The position numbers were made by a program, and so were the translations under genes. From the NCBI RefSeq assembly GCF_014268805.2, contig NZ_JABWRF020000001.1, positions 1,250,001 through 1,314,000 on the forward strand: DNA of 64,000 nt, in the 5' to 3' direction. Position 1 is the first letter of the stretch; every line of letters begins with the position of its first letter. The notes beneath the pieces are model-generated. The model saw only the letters and a list, made by a program, of their open reading frames with translations. It ran no database searches and was not told the DNA's origin. Positions 10,476 through 21,213 of the stretch are shown here, one piece after another. The stretch comes from Pseudomonas farsensis. GTDB taxonomy: Bacteria; Pseudomonadota; Gammaproteobacteria; Pseudomonadales; Pseudomonadaceae.

Positions 10476-11540
10476 ATGAACCAAACCGTATTACAGAACA
10501 AAGCCCTGACTGTGCTGCTTGCAGTGGTCACCATCGCGTTCATCTGGATCCTGCTGCCGTACTTCGGGGCGATTTTCTGGGCAGTCATTCTGGCCATCCT
10601 CTTCGCGCCATTGCAGCGCCGTTTAGTGATGCGCTTCGAGCGTAGACGCAACCTGGCAACCGCCACCACGCTGGCTATCTGCCTGCTGATCGCGATCCTG
10701 CCGGTCATCGTCATCAGTGCCTTGCTGGTGCAGGAGGGCGCCTCGCTCTACCAGCGCATCGAAAGTGGCCAGTTGGACATTGCCGGCTATATCGAGCGCG
10801 GCAAGGACATGTTGCCCGGCTACGCCCAGCATGCACTGGACCGGGTTGGCATGGGCAACCTCGACGGGCTGCGCGACAAGATCACCAAGTGGGCGACCCA
10901 GGGTAGCCAGTTTCTCGCCAGCCAAGCCTTCAGCTTCGGCCAGGGCACGTTCGATTTTCTGGTGAGCTTCGGCATCATGTTGTACGTGTTGTTCTTCTTC
11001 CTGCGCGAAGGCGCAGAAGTTGCGCGCAAAGTGCGCCAGGCAGTACCGCTGCCCGAGCACCAGAAGCGCCGCCTGCAATTGAAGTTCAAGCGTGTGGTGC
11101 GTGCGACGGTCAAGGGCAACCTGCTGGTGGCGATCACCCAAGGGGCGCTGGGTGGCTTGATCTTCTGGGTGCTGGGTATTCCCAGTGCGCTGGTATGGGC
11201 GGTGTTGATGGCGTTTCTGTCGCTGTTGCCGGCTGTGGGCGCGGGGATCGTCTGGGCGCCTGTGGCGGCGTACTTCCTGCTGACCGGTTCGACCTGGCAA
11301 GGCATCGTGCTGACTGCGTTCGGGGTGCTGGTAATCGGCATGGTCGACAACGTGCTGCGCCCGATCCTGGTCGGCAAGGACACGCGCATGCCCGACTACC
11401 TGATTCTGGTGTCCACCCTCGGCGGGCTTTCGGTATTCGGCCTCAATGGCTTTGTGATCGGGCCGCTTATCGCCGCGCTGTTCATTTCCAGCTGGGCAAT
11501 CCTTGCCTCGAACAAGCAACAGGTGCAGTTGCCGTCGTGA
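10476..11540 (+). CDS. AI-2E family transporter (YdiK/PerM-like)
   Basis: A 354-residue inner-membrane protein of the AI-2E transporter (PerM/YdiK) family. Paired hydrophobic segments lie near residues 8-55, 62-85, 150-175, 205-265 and 295-345, with a soluble helical loop between about 85 and 145. The late conserved blocks GMVDNVLRPILVGKDTRMPD and FGLNGFVIGPLIAALF are diagnostic. Members have been tied to efflux of AI-2, indole-type compounds or ions, so the substrate is open. TGAGGA precedes ATG 10476 by six bases. Confidence 0.9.
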   Translation: MNQTVLQNKALTVLLAVVTIAFIWILLPYFGAIFWAVILAILFAPLQRRLVMRFERRRNLATATTLAICLLIAILPVIVISALLVQEGASLYQRIESGQLDIAGYIERGKDMLPGYAQHALDRVGMGNLDGLRDKITKWATQGSQFLASQAFSFGQGTFDFLVSFGIMLYVLFFFLREGAEVARKVRQAVPLPEHQKRRLQLKFKRVVRATVKGNLLVAITQGALGGLIFWVLGIPSALVWAVLMAFLSLLPAVGAGIVWAPVAAYFLLTGSTWQGIVLTAFGVLVIGMVDNVLRPILVGKDTRMPDYLILVSTLGGLSVFGLNGFVIGPLIAALFISSWAILASNKQQVQLPS

Positions 11541-11573
11541 ACAGGGCCGCGAGGTTGCCCCGCGGCCCGTCCC

Positions 11574-13622
11574 TCAACGGAAGCTGTAGGACACCCCGGC
11601 GTATACGCCAAACCCTTCGCCCGGTGTCGAGCGGGCCACGTCCAGCCCTGCATCGTTGTAGCCTGGCGTAACTGTCGCTGCGTAGCGTTTGTTGGTCAGG
11701 TTGCGCAGGTCCAGCCAGGTTTGCCAGTCCTGCTTCGGCGAGTCCCAGCCAAGGCGCGCGCCAAGCAGGGCATAGGCATCGGCGTGATAGCTGTTGGCGT
11801 AGTCGGTCTGCACCTTGGAAGCCAGTTGCGTGTTGACCCCGGCATACAGCCCGCTCGGCCAGCCGTAGCGCAGTTCGGCCTGGTAGTAGTGCATCGGGAT
11901 GCCGGGCAGGCGGTTGCCGCCGAACTCGTCGTCGTCGCGGTAGTGGAAGTCGCTGAAGGTGTAGGCCTGACGCAGGCTCAACTTGCCGGTGCCCGCTTGC
12001 TCCCAGAGGGTGCTGTCCAAGCCTGCTTCGACGCCCTGGTGCACGGTGGGGCTGGCGTTGGATTCCTTGGCAGGCAGGCCGGCGACGATCTCGACTGCGA
12101 GCAGCTCATGGCGTACCTGCGAGTAGTACCAGGTGAGGTCCCAACGGCCGATAGCCGAATCGCCGCGGGCGCCGAGTTCCAGGGTAGTTGCTGTCTGGTT
12201 CTGCAGCTCGATGGGCTGGGTAGCGACCGTAGACCCCCAGATCAGCGACCATGGATGCGGCGGTTCCACCGAGCGGCTGAGGTTCCCGTACACCTGCAAC
12301 TGTGGGTTGATGTCGTAACGCAGGCCCACCCGCGGGGCATAGTCCCAGTCGTGCTGGCTGACTTTGCCGCCACTAGCCGGATAAGTCACAGCGCTCTCAC
12401 GCCGGGTGTAGATCATCGCCATGCCGGTGGTGAGCCACAGGTCAGGGACCAACTCAAGGTCGTTGCTGGCGTGCAGTACGGTGTCCGAGCCCTGATAACT
12501 GAAGTCGCGAGTGCGCGCGCCGACAATATCGTCAACCCGCGAAAACTGCGACGCGCCACTGTTGGGCAGATGCTTGGTGGTGCGCCAGCCGACGGTGGTT
12601 TTGCTCTCGTGACCAAACAGCGTGTCGCGCCGGATGTAGTTCAGCGTGCCGCTGATATCGGTGTATGCAACCTTCAGTCGCATTGCACCTTCACGCAAGT
12701 CCATGGGGAAGTCGTGATACACAAGGCCCGCTTCCAGGCGTGAATCGTCGTCCAGGAAGAATGTGGTCTTGTTGCCCACCCATGTGCTGCCTGGTTGTGG
12801 GCGGCTGTCGTTGCGGGCCAGGTAGGCAGAGTTCGCCGCGCGCGGATCGTGTTTGATCTGCGCCTTGGTCAAGCGCCCGGCCAGCTCGTTCTCGGTTTCG
12901 CGGTAGCGCAGATAGAAGCGTGTTTCCAGGTTCGGGTTGAAGCGATAGCCAACGTTGGCAGCAATACCTTTGGCGCTGCCGCTGCTGTGTTTCTGGTAAC
13001 CGTCGTATTCGGAGTCGGTGAGGGCAACGTAGTAATCGAGGTTGCCCAGCACCTGACCGGAGCTCACATGCCGGTGCTGATAGCCACGGCTGCCGACCTC
13101 GTAGCGCACCTGCAGGGGCGCGGCGTCGTAGCCGGTGTGCGTGACGTAATTAATCGCCCCACCCAGCGCCAGCGAGCCCTGCTCGAAGCCGTTGGCACCG
13201 CGCAGCACCTCGGCGCGGCTCAGCCACAGAGGCTCGAACAGCTCGTATGGGGTGCCACCGGGGCCGGTCAACGGCAGCCCGTCGAACATCGTGTAAACCC
13301 CCGAGCCGTGGGCGCCGGGGGCACGGTTGATGCCCGAGCCACGGATCGACAGCTTGATGCCATCGTTGCCGGCCGACTGGGCAAACACCCCCGGCTGATA
13401 GGCCAAGACATCCTGATTGCTCGCCACCCGGCCCTGGCCAACCTCGTTCATGTCCACCAGGTTGCTGGCGCCGGGGATTTCGCGCAGGCGCTGGGCGGCA
13501 GCTTCCTGTTCGCTCTGCGGTTGGTCGCGGATCACGACTTCGTCGAGTTCGACGCGGCCAGCGGCCTGGGTGGTGCCAGCGACCAACAGGGCCAGCAAGG
13601 AATAGGGCAGGGTGGGGCGCAT
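11574..13622 (-). CDS. TonB-dependent outer-membrane receptor
   Basis: A 682-residue outer-membrane receptor. It has a signal peptide (ending near TTQA), a TonB-box-like ELDEVVI at the mature N-terminus, a plug domain with IRGSGINRAPGAHGSG and LRGANGFEQGSLALGGAINY, then a 22-strand barrel ending in an aromatic-Arg terminus (SYSFR). It lacks the STN signalling extension, so it is a transporter rather than a sigma-regulating transducer. The plug resembles FecA-type siderophore or metal-chelate receptors, but the ligand is unknown. I see no clear Fur box in the short upstream region. ATG 13622 gives the proper signal peptide; a longer in-frame start was rejected. Confidence 0.92.
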   Translation of the reverse strand: MRPTLPYSLLALLVAGTTQAAGRVELDEVVIRDQPQSEQEAAAQRLREIPGASNLVDMNEVGQGRVASNQDVLAYQPGVFAQSAGNDGIKLSIRGSGINRAPGAHGSGVYTMFDGLPLTGPGGTPYELFEPLWLSRAEVLRGANGFEQGSLALGGAINYVTHTGYDAAPLQVRYEVGSRGYQHRHVSSGQVLGNLDYYVALTDSEYDGYQKHSSGSAKGIAANVGYRFNPNLETRFYLRYRETENELAGRLTKAQIKHDPRAANSAYLARNDSRPQPGSTWVGNKTTFFLDDDSRLEAGLVYHDFPMDLREGAMRLKVAYTDISGTLNYIRRDTLFGHESKTTVGWRTTKHLPNSGASQFSRVDDIVGARTRDFSYQGSDTVLHASNDLELVPDLWLTTGMAMIYTRRESAVTYPASGGKVSQHDWDYAPRVGLRYDINPQLQVYGNLSRSVEPPHPWSLIWGSTVATQPIELQNQTATTLELGARGDSAIGRWDLTWYYSQVRHELLAVEIVAGLPAKESNASPTVHQGVEAGLDSTLWEQAGTGKLSLRQAYTFSDFHYRDDDEFGGNRLPGIPMHYYQAELRYGWPSGLYAGVNTQLASKVQTDYANSYHADAYALLGARLGWDSPKQDWQTWLDLRNLTNKRYAATVTPGYNDAGLDVARSTPGEGFGVYAGVSYSFR

Positions 13623-13728
13623 GGGGCGGGTTCCAGATCGAGTGCGGGAGTCTGACGCTTCGAAGAGCAGATGAAGCACAGTGACGCGTATGACATCACT
13701 ATCGCGTCCGGACATGGTCTGTGTAGGA

Positions 13729-13840
13729 GCGGCCTTGTGTCGCGAAAGGGTCGCAACGCGGCCCCGGCCGTATCAGCTTGATTCAAATATCCTGGGGGCG
13801 CTTCGCACCCCTTTCGCGACACAAGGCCGCTCCTACACAG
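13729..13840. repeat. inverted REP pair
   Basis: Two perfect 30-base inverted arms (13729-13758 and 13811-13840) of the kind CTGTGTAGGAGCGGCC... are separated by 52 bases. This is a typical P. putida REP pair, lying between the TonB receptor promoter side and the nuo operon terminator. Confidence 0.85.
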
Positions 13841-13865
13841 ACTGTGTTCAACGGTATTTCGGGGC

Positions 13866-13898
13866 AAAAAGAAACCCCGCCGAGGCGGGGTTTGTTTT
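13866..13898 (-). terminator. nuo operon terminator
   Basis: A perfect G+C-rich stem (AAACCCCGCC with GGCGGGGTTT, 13872-13893) is followed on the minus strand by CTTTTTG. It lies about 20 bases past the nuoN stop. The plus strand also ends in a T-run. Confidence 0.85.
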
Positions 13899-13913
13899 AC
13901 ATCAGCCAGCCAA

Positions 13914-15383
13914 TCAGCCGACCAGGTGCAAACCAGCCTGCTGCACCAGCTCCAGCAGGGGTTGCGGGTACACACCCAGCACGAACGCAAGAATGGCGAC
14001 GGCCAGCAGCATGACGCCACCGGTACGCTGTTCCCACTTCAGCGGGGCATCGTGGCGGCGCAGGTTCGGCTCCACCAGGTACAGCGTGACCATTACGCGC
14101 AGGTAGTAGTAGACACCGATGGCGCTACCCACCACCAAGGCGCCGACCAGCCACCACAGGTGCGACTCGACGCCAGTGGCGATGATGTAGAACTTGCCGA
14201 TGAAGCCAGCAGTGAGCGGGATGCCCGCCAGCGACAGCATCATCACGGTCAGCACGGCGGTCAGGTACGGGCGGCGCCAGAACAGGCCGCGGTACTCGTA
14301 CAGCGCGTCGGCGTCACGGCCCGCGTATGGCGAGGACATCAGCGTGATCACACCGAAGGCGCCAAGGCTGGTGATCACGTAGGTGACCAGGTACACGCCC
14401 ATTGCTTCCATGGCCATGCCCTTGCTGGCAACCAGGGCGATGACCAGGTAGCCGAAGTGGGCGATGGAGGAGTAACCGAGCAGACGCTTGAGGTTGCTCT
14501 GGGTCAGCGCCAGCAGGTTGCCGACCAGGATCGAGGCCACTGCGATGACGGCCAGTACGGTGCTCAGCACACCGCTGCTGGCAGCCGGGGAGAGCATGTA
14601 CAGGCGCACCAGCACAGCGAACACCGCTACCTTGCTGGCGGTTGCCAGGAACGCGGCGACAGGTGCCGGAGCACCTTCATACACGTCCGGCGTCCACAGG
14701 TGGAATGGCACCAGCGACAGTTTGAAGGCCAGACCTACCAGCATCATGCCCAGGCCCAGCTGTGCCAGCAGGCTCGGCATGCTGGTGGTCGCCAGGGCCT
14801 TGCCCAGCTGGTCGAAGGTCAGGCTGCCGGCATCGGCGTACAGCAGCGCCATGCCGAACAGCAGGAACGCAGAACCTGCTGCCGACAGCACCATGTACTT
14901 GATGCCAGCTTCGAGCGAGCGCTTGTTGAAGAACGCGTACGCCACCAGCCCGTAGACCGGCACCGACAGCAGCTCCAGGCCGATGAACAGGCCAGCCAGG
15001 TGGTTGGCGCTGACCAGCACCAGGCCGCCCAGTGCCGACATCAGCAGCAGCAGGTAAAGCTCTTCACGGTTGCCCGGGAAGCCCTTGGAGCCTTCACCCA
15101 GATAAGCATGAGCAAGGGTTACGCAGGCCAGCGTGGCGATCAGGATGACCGCCATGTACAGGCAGGCGAACTTGTCGATGGTCACAAGCGTTGTGACCGC
15201 CAGCGGTGCAACCTTGAGTGCCGGCAGGATCGACAGCAGGGCCAGGTTCAGCCCCACGGTGGACAGCAGGAAGGTCTGCGAGTGGTTGCGCTTCCAGGCG
15301 ATCGCCAGCATCACCACCACCGTGGTGATGGTGGTGATCAGCATCGGCGCCAATGCGATGAAGTGTTGAGTGGTGAATTCCAT
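13914..15383 (-). CDS. nuoN: NADH-quinone oxidoreductase subunit N
   Basis: A 489-residue antiporter-like membrane subunit of complex I with about 14 transmembrane helices. It is one of three Mrp-type proton channels with NuoL and NuoM. Recognisable segments include GLELLSVPVYGLVAY (with the TM5 glutamate), FHLWTPDVYEGAPAP and LAGIPLTAGFIGKFYI. ATG 15383 was chosen because it gives the family start MEFTTQHFIALAPM; an upstream start would run into nuoM. It is the last gene of the nuo operon and is followed by a strong terminator. Confidence 0.97.
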   Translation of the reverse strand: MEFTTQHFIALAPMLITTITTVVVMLAIAWKRNHSQTFLLSTVGLNLALLSILPALKVAPLAVTTLVTIDKFACLYMAVILIATLACVTLAHAYLGEGSKGFPGNREELYLLLLMSALGGLVLVSANHLAGLFIGLELLSVPVYGLVAYAFFNKRSLEAGIKYMVLSAAGSAFLLFGMALLYADAGSLTFDQLGKALATTSMPSLLAQLGLGMMLVGLAFKLSLVPFHLWTPDVYEGAPAPVAAFLATASKVAVFAVLVRLYMLSPAASSGVLSTVLAVIAVASILVGNLLALTQSNLKRLLGYSSIAHFGYLVIALVASKGMAMEAMGVYLVTYVITSLGAFGVITLMSSPYAGRDADALYEYRGLFWRRPYLTAVLTVMMLSLAGIPLTAGFIGKFYIIATGVESHLWWLVGALVVGSAIGVYYYLRVMVTLYLVEPNLRRHDAPLKWEQRTGGVMLLAVAILAFVLGVYPQPLLELVQQAGLHLVG

Positions 15384-15390
15384 AGCGCTC

Positions 15391-16923
15391 TTACCGGGCC
15401 GAAGCGAGTTGAGTGAAAGCGGAACCGAGCCACTGCTGCACACCACTCATGGTGGCGGCAGAGGTGTCGAGGAACGGCTGCGGGTACACGCCCAGCACGA
15501 TCAGCAGCACGGCCAGGCCCAGCACCATGATCAGCTCGCGCGCGTCCATGCCGGCCAGCACGGTATCGGCCTTGGACGGGCCGAAGTAGGCGCGGTGGAT
15601 CATGATCAGCGAGTACACCGAACCGAACACCAGGCCAGTGGTGGCAATCACGGTGATCCAAGGCACGTGGGCGAAGCTGCCGATCAGGATCAGGAACTCG
15701 CCGACGAAGTTGCCGGTACCCGGAAGGCCCAGCGAGGCCGCGGCGAAGAACAGGCTGATGGCCGGCAGGTACGCGATGCGGTGCCACAGGCCGCCCATCT
15801 GGCGCATGTCACGGGTGTGCAGGCGCTCGTACAGTTGGCCGGAGAGGATGAACAGCGCTGCTGCCGATACACCGTGGGCGAGCATCTGGATCACGGCGCC
15901 TTGCAGGGCTTGCTGGCTGCCGGAGTAGATACCGATCAGCACGAAGCCCATGTGCGAGACGCTGGAGAACGCGATCAGGCGCTTGATGTCGCTTTGAGCG
16001 AAGGCCAGGAAGGCGCCGTAGAAGATGCCGATCAGACCCAGGGTCATGGCGATTGGCGCGAACTCGGCCGAGGCGTTCGGGAACAGCGGCAGGGCAAAGC
16101 GCAGCAGGCCGTAGGCGGCGGTCTTCAGCAGGATACCTGCCAGGTCCACGGAACCTGCGGTCGGTGCCTGGGCATGGGCGTCTGGCAGCCAGGAGTGGAA
16201 CGGTACCACTGGCAGCTTCACCGCGAAAGCAATGAAGAAGCCCAGCATCAGCACGTATTCCACGCCAGGCGGCAGTTCGGCCTTGAGCAGGTCGCTGTAG
16301 TTGAAGGTCAGCACGCCGGTGGTGTTGTAGTTCACCAGCACCAGGCCAAGGATCGCCACCAACATGATCAGGCCGCTGGCCTGGGTGAAGATGAAGAACT
16401 TGGTGGCAGCGTAGATCCGGGTCTTCTTGCCGTCTGCCGAGCTATGGCCCCAGAGCGCGATGAGGAAATACATCGGCACCAGCATCATTTCCCAGAAGAA
16501 GAAGAACAGGAACAGGTCCAGGGCCAGGAACACACCGACCACACCGCCCAGGATCCACATCAGGTTGAGGTGGAAGAAGCCGACGTGGCGCTGGATCTCT
16601 TTCCACGAGCACAACACCGACAGCACGCCGAGCAGGCCGGTCAGCAGGATCATCAGCAGCGACAGGCCATCCAGCGCCAGGTGGATGCTGATGCCGAAGC
16701 GCTTGATCCACTCGACTTTGTATTCCAGCGCCCAGGCAGGTTCTGCGCCAGGGGCCGGGGCCAGGGTGTAGTCACCGTTCGCCCACAGCCACAGGCCGAT
16801 GCCGAGCAGCAGGGACATGGTCAGCAGCGCGATCCAGCGCGGCAGGGTAGAGCCGAAGCGCTCACCCAGCCAGCACAGGAAGCCGCCGATGAAAGGAATC
16901 AGGATCAGCCAAGGCAAAATCAT
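15391..16923 (-). CDS. nuoM: NADH-quinone oxidoreductase subunit M
   Basis: A 510-residue antiporter-like membrane subunit of complex I with about 14 transmembrane helices. It carries [20 protein letters not shown] with the key TM5 glutamate, the lysine-bearing [20 protein letters not shown], and [14 protein letters not shown]. It lies between nuoL (49-base gap) and nuoN (7-base gap) in the operon. Length and order are normal for the group. Confidence 0.97.
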   Translation of the reverse strand: MILPWLILIPFIGGFLCWLGERFGSTLPRWIALLTMSLLLGIGLWLWANGDYTLAPAPGAEPAWALEYKVEWIKRFGISIHLALDGLSLLMILLTGLLGVLSVLCSWKEIQRHVGFFHLNLMWILGGVVGVFLALDLFLFFFFWEMMLVPMYFLIALWGHSSADGKKTRIYAATKFFIFTQASGLIMLVAILGLVLVNYNTTGVLTFNYSDLLKAELPPGVEYVLMLGFFIAFAVKLPVVPFHSWLPDAHAQAPTAGSVDLAGILLKTAAYGLLRFALPLFPNASAEFAPIAMTLGLIGIFYGAFLAFAQSDIKRLIAFSSVSHMGFVLIGIYSGSQQALQGAVIQMLAHGVSAAALFILSGQLYERLHTRDMRQMGGLWHRIAYLPAISLFFAAASLGLPGTGNFVGEFLILIGSFAHVPWITVIATTGLVFGSVYSLIMIHRAYFGPSKADTVLAGMDARELIMVLGLAVLLIVLGVYPQPFLDTSAATMSGVQQWLGSAFTQLASAR

Positions 16924-16972
16924 GACGGGTTCGTTTCCTTTTGCAGAGTCGCAAGGTTCGCAACGTTCATGG

Positions 16973-18822
<1,850 letters not shown>

Positions 18823-18826
<4 letters not shown>

Positions 18827-19131
18827 CCGCGCATCTCACTGGCAGCATCGATGTCGAGAGTGTGGAAGCGGCGATACAGCTGCAGCAGGATCGCCAGGCC
18901 AATGCTGGCCTCGGCGGCTGCCAGGCTGATCACCAGAATGAACATCACCTGGCCGTCGGGTTGTACCCAACGGGCACCGGCGACGATGAACGCCAGGGCA
19001 GCAGCGTTCATCATGACTTCCAGGCTCATGAGCACGAAGAGGATGTTGCGGCGGACCATCAGGCCAACCAGACCTAAGCAGAACAGGATGCCGGCGACCG
19101 CCAGACCATGCTCGAGAGGGATAGCACCCAT
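18823..19131 (-). CDS. nuoK: NADH-quinone oxidoreductase subunit K
   Basis: A 102-residue membrane subunit with three transmembrane helices and the two buried glutamates needed for proton transfer, in [10 protein letters not shown] and [11 protein letters not shown]. Its length is normal. It overlaps nuoL by four bases and follows nuoJ by three, the usual arrangement. Confidence 0.97.
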
Positions 19132-19134
19132 GAT

Positions 19135-19635
19135 TTACTCCTTCGCCTCGTTGCGGCCCAGGTGGAAGGCGGTGACGGCTGCAGCGAGCAGCAGCATCGA
19201 GGCCAGTTCGACCACCAGCAGATAAGGGCCGAACAGGCTGATGCCCACGGCCTTGGCGTCCACGGTGGTGCCGCTGATGGCAGCGCCGCTCGGGCTGGCG
19301 AACAGCACGTAGAGCAGTTCGAGCAGCAGCAGCGCGCCCAGCAGCACTGGCCCCGCCCAGATGCCCGGCTTGAGCCAGCCACGTTCCTGGGCGACCGAAG
19401 CCGGCCCAAGGTTCAGCATCATCACCACGAACACGAACAGCACCATGATGGCGCCGGCGTAGGCGATCACTTCCAGGGCGCCAGCAAACGGTGCACCGAG
19501 GGAGAAGAAGATCATTGCCACGGAAATCAGCGAAATGATCAGGTAGAGCAGGGCGTGCACGGGGTTGGTGCCGGTAACCACCCGAAGGGTGGAGACCACG
19601 GCGATCCCGGATGCAAAGTAGAAAGCGAATTCCAT
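19135..19635 (-). CDS. nuoJ: NADH-quinone oxidoreductase subunit J
   Basis: A 166-residue membrane subunit with five predicted transmembrane helices. TM3, with the conserved GALEVIAYAGAIMVLFVFVV segment (contains the pi-bulge Tyr), is plain. It sits between nuoI (10-base gap) and nuoK. Confidence 0.97.
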   Translation of the reverse strand: MEFAFYFASGIAVVSTLRVVTGTNPVHALLYLIISLISVAMIFFSLGAPFAGALEVIAYAGAIMVLFVFVVMMLNLGPASVAQERGWLKPGIWAGPVLLGALLLLELLYVLFASPSGAAISGTTVDAKAVGISLFGPYLLVVELASMLLLAAAVTAFHLGRNEAKE

Positions 19636-19645
19636 CTTTCTGTCC

Positions 19646-20194
19646 TTATGGGAGCAAGCTCTTCACGTTGATCGGCTCGGCTTCGTTCTGTGCAGCGCCT
19701 TTCGGCTTGCCAGCGATGGCCATGCCCGCAACACGGTAGAAGTTGTAGTCAGGGTTCTTGCCGGGGCCGGAGATCAACAGATCTTCTTTCTCGTACACCA
19801 GGTCCTGACGCTTGAACTCGGCCATTTCGAAATCCGGGGTGAGCTGGATTGCGGTGGTCGGGCACGCTTCTTCACACAGGCCGCAGAAGATGCAACGCGA
19901 GAAGTTGATGCGGAAGAACTCGGGGTACCAACGGCCGTCCTCGGTTTCGGCCTTCTGCAGCGAGATGCAGCCGACCGGGCAGGCTACCGCGCAGAGGTTG
20001 CACGCCACGCAGCGCTCTTCACCGTCGGGGTCGCGCGTGAGCACGATGCGGCCGCGATAGCGCGGCGGCAGGTATACCGCTTCTTCCGGGTATTGCAGGG
20101 TGTCGCGCTTGCGGAACCCGTGGGAGAACACCATGGCCAGGCTGCGCAGCTGAGTGCCGGTGCCCTTAACGATGTCGCCGATATATTTGAACAT
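19646..20194 (-). CDS. nuoI: NADH-quinone oxidoreductase subunit I
   Basis: A 182-residue peripheral subunit carrying clusters N6a and N6b. Two 4Fe-4S ferredoxin motifs are visible: [15 protein letters not shown] and [15 protein letters not shown]. The N-terminal amphipathic helix anchors it at the membrane arm. It is followed by nuoJ and preceded by nuoH. Confidence 0.97.
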   Translation of the reverse strand: MFKYIGDIVKGTGTQLRSLAMVFSHGFRKRDTLQYPEEAVYLPPRYRGRIVLTRDPDGEERCVACNLCAVACPVGCISLQKAETEDGRWYPEFFRINFSRCIFCGLCEEACPTTAIQLTPDFEMAEFKRQDLVYEKEDLLISGPGKNPDYNFYRVAGMAIAGKPKGAAQNEAEPINVKSLLP

Positions 20195-20205
20195 GGGTCA
20201 AATCC

Positions 20206-21213
20206 TCACTGGGCCGCGACGGCTGGCGTGTTGTAAAGCACGATCGCAGCGGTCACCAGCAAATTGATCAAGGTCAGCGGCAGGCAGAACTTCCAGCTGA
20301 AGTCCATCACCTGGTCATAGCGTGGGCGCGGGATCGAGGCGCGCAGCAGGATGAACAGCATGATGAAGAAGCCGGTCTTCAGTGCGAACCACAGGAACGA
20401 CAGTTGCGGCAAAATGCCGAACGGGCCGTGCCAGCCGCCGAAGAACAGGGTTACCAGCAGCGCCGAGATGAGGATGATGCCGATGTACTCACCCACGAAG
20501 AACATGCCCCATTTCATGCCGGCATATTCAATGTGGTAGCCGTCGGCCAGTTCCTGCTCCGCTTCGGGCTGGTCGAACGGGTGACGGTGAGTCACGGCGA
20601 CGCCGGCGATGAAGAAGGTGCAGAAGCCGAAGAACTGCGGAATGATGAACCACAGGTTCTGGGCCTGGTATTCAACGATGTCGCGCATGTTGAACGAGCC
20701 CACCTGGACCACCACACCCATCAGCGCCAGGCCCAGGAACACCTCGTAGGAGACGGTCTGCGCCGAGGCCCGCAAGCTGCCCAGCAGGGCGTACTTGTTG
20801 TTCGACGACCAGCCGGCGAACAGCACCGCGTACACCGAGAGGCCCGCCATGGCGAAGAAGAACAGCAGGCCGATGTTCAGGTCTGCCACGCCCCACAGCG
20901 GGGTGATCGGGATCACGCAGAAGGCGATCAGCAGGGCGCTCATGGCCACGACCGGTGCCAGGGTGAAGATCATGCGGTCGACGAAAGGTGGGTTCCAGTC
21001 TTCCTTGAAGAACATCTTCAGCATGTCGGCAGCGATCTGGAACATGCCGAACGGGCCTACGCGGTTCGGGCCGTAACGGTCCTGCCACCAGCCCAGCAGA
21101 CGGCGCTCGACGAAGCTGAGCAAGGCGCCGCACACCACCACCGCCAGCAACACCACGATGGCGCGCACGACGGTGAGGATCACGTCGATCACTTCGGGGG
21201 TGAACCAGCTCAT
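20206..21213 (-). CDS. nuoH: NADH-quinone oxidoreductase subunit H
   Basis: A 335-residue membrane subunit (about eight transmembrane helices) at the quinone chamber. Diagnostic segments are [20 protein letters not shown], the acidic quinone-site loop [20 protein letters not shown] and [13 protein letters not shown]. Its ATG overlaps the nuoG stop (ATGA, 21210-21213). Confidence 0.97.
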   Translation of the reverse strand: MSWFTPEVIDVILTVVRAIVVLLAVVVCGALLSFVERRLLGWWQDRYGPNRVGPFGMFQIAADMLKMFFKEDWNPPFVDRMIFTLAPVVAMSALLIAFCVIPITPLWGVADLNIGLLFFFAMAGLSVYAVLFAGWSSNNKYALLGSLRASAQTVSYEVFLGLALMGVVVQVGSFNMRDIVEYQAQNLWFIIPQFFGFCTFFIAGVAVTHRHPFDQPEAEQELADGYHIEYAGMKWGMFFVGEYIGIILISALLVTLFFGGWHGPFGILPQLSFLWFALKTGFFIMLFILLRASIPRPRYDQVMDFSWKFCLPLTLINLLVTAAIVLYNTPAVAAQ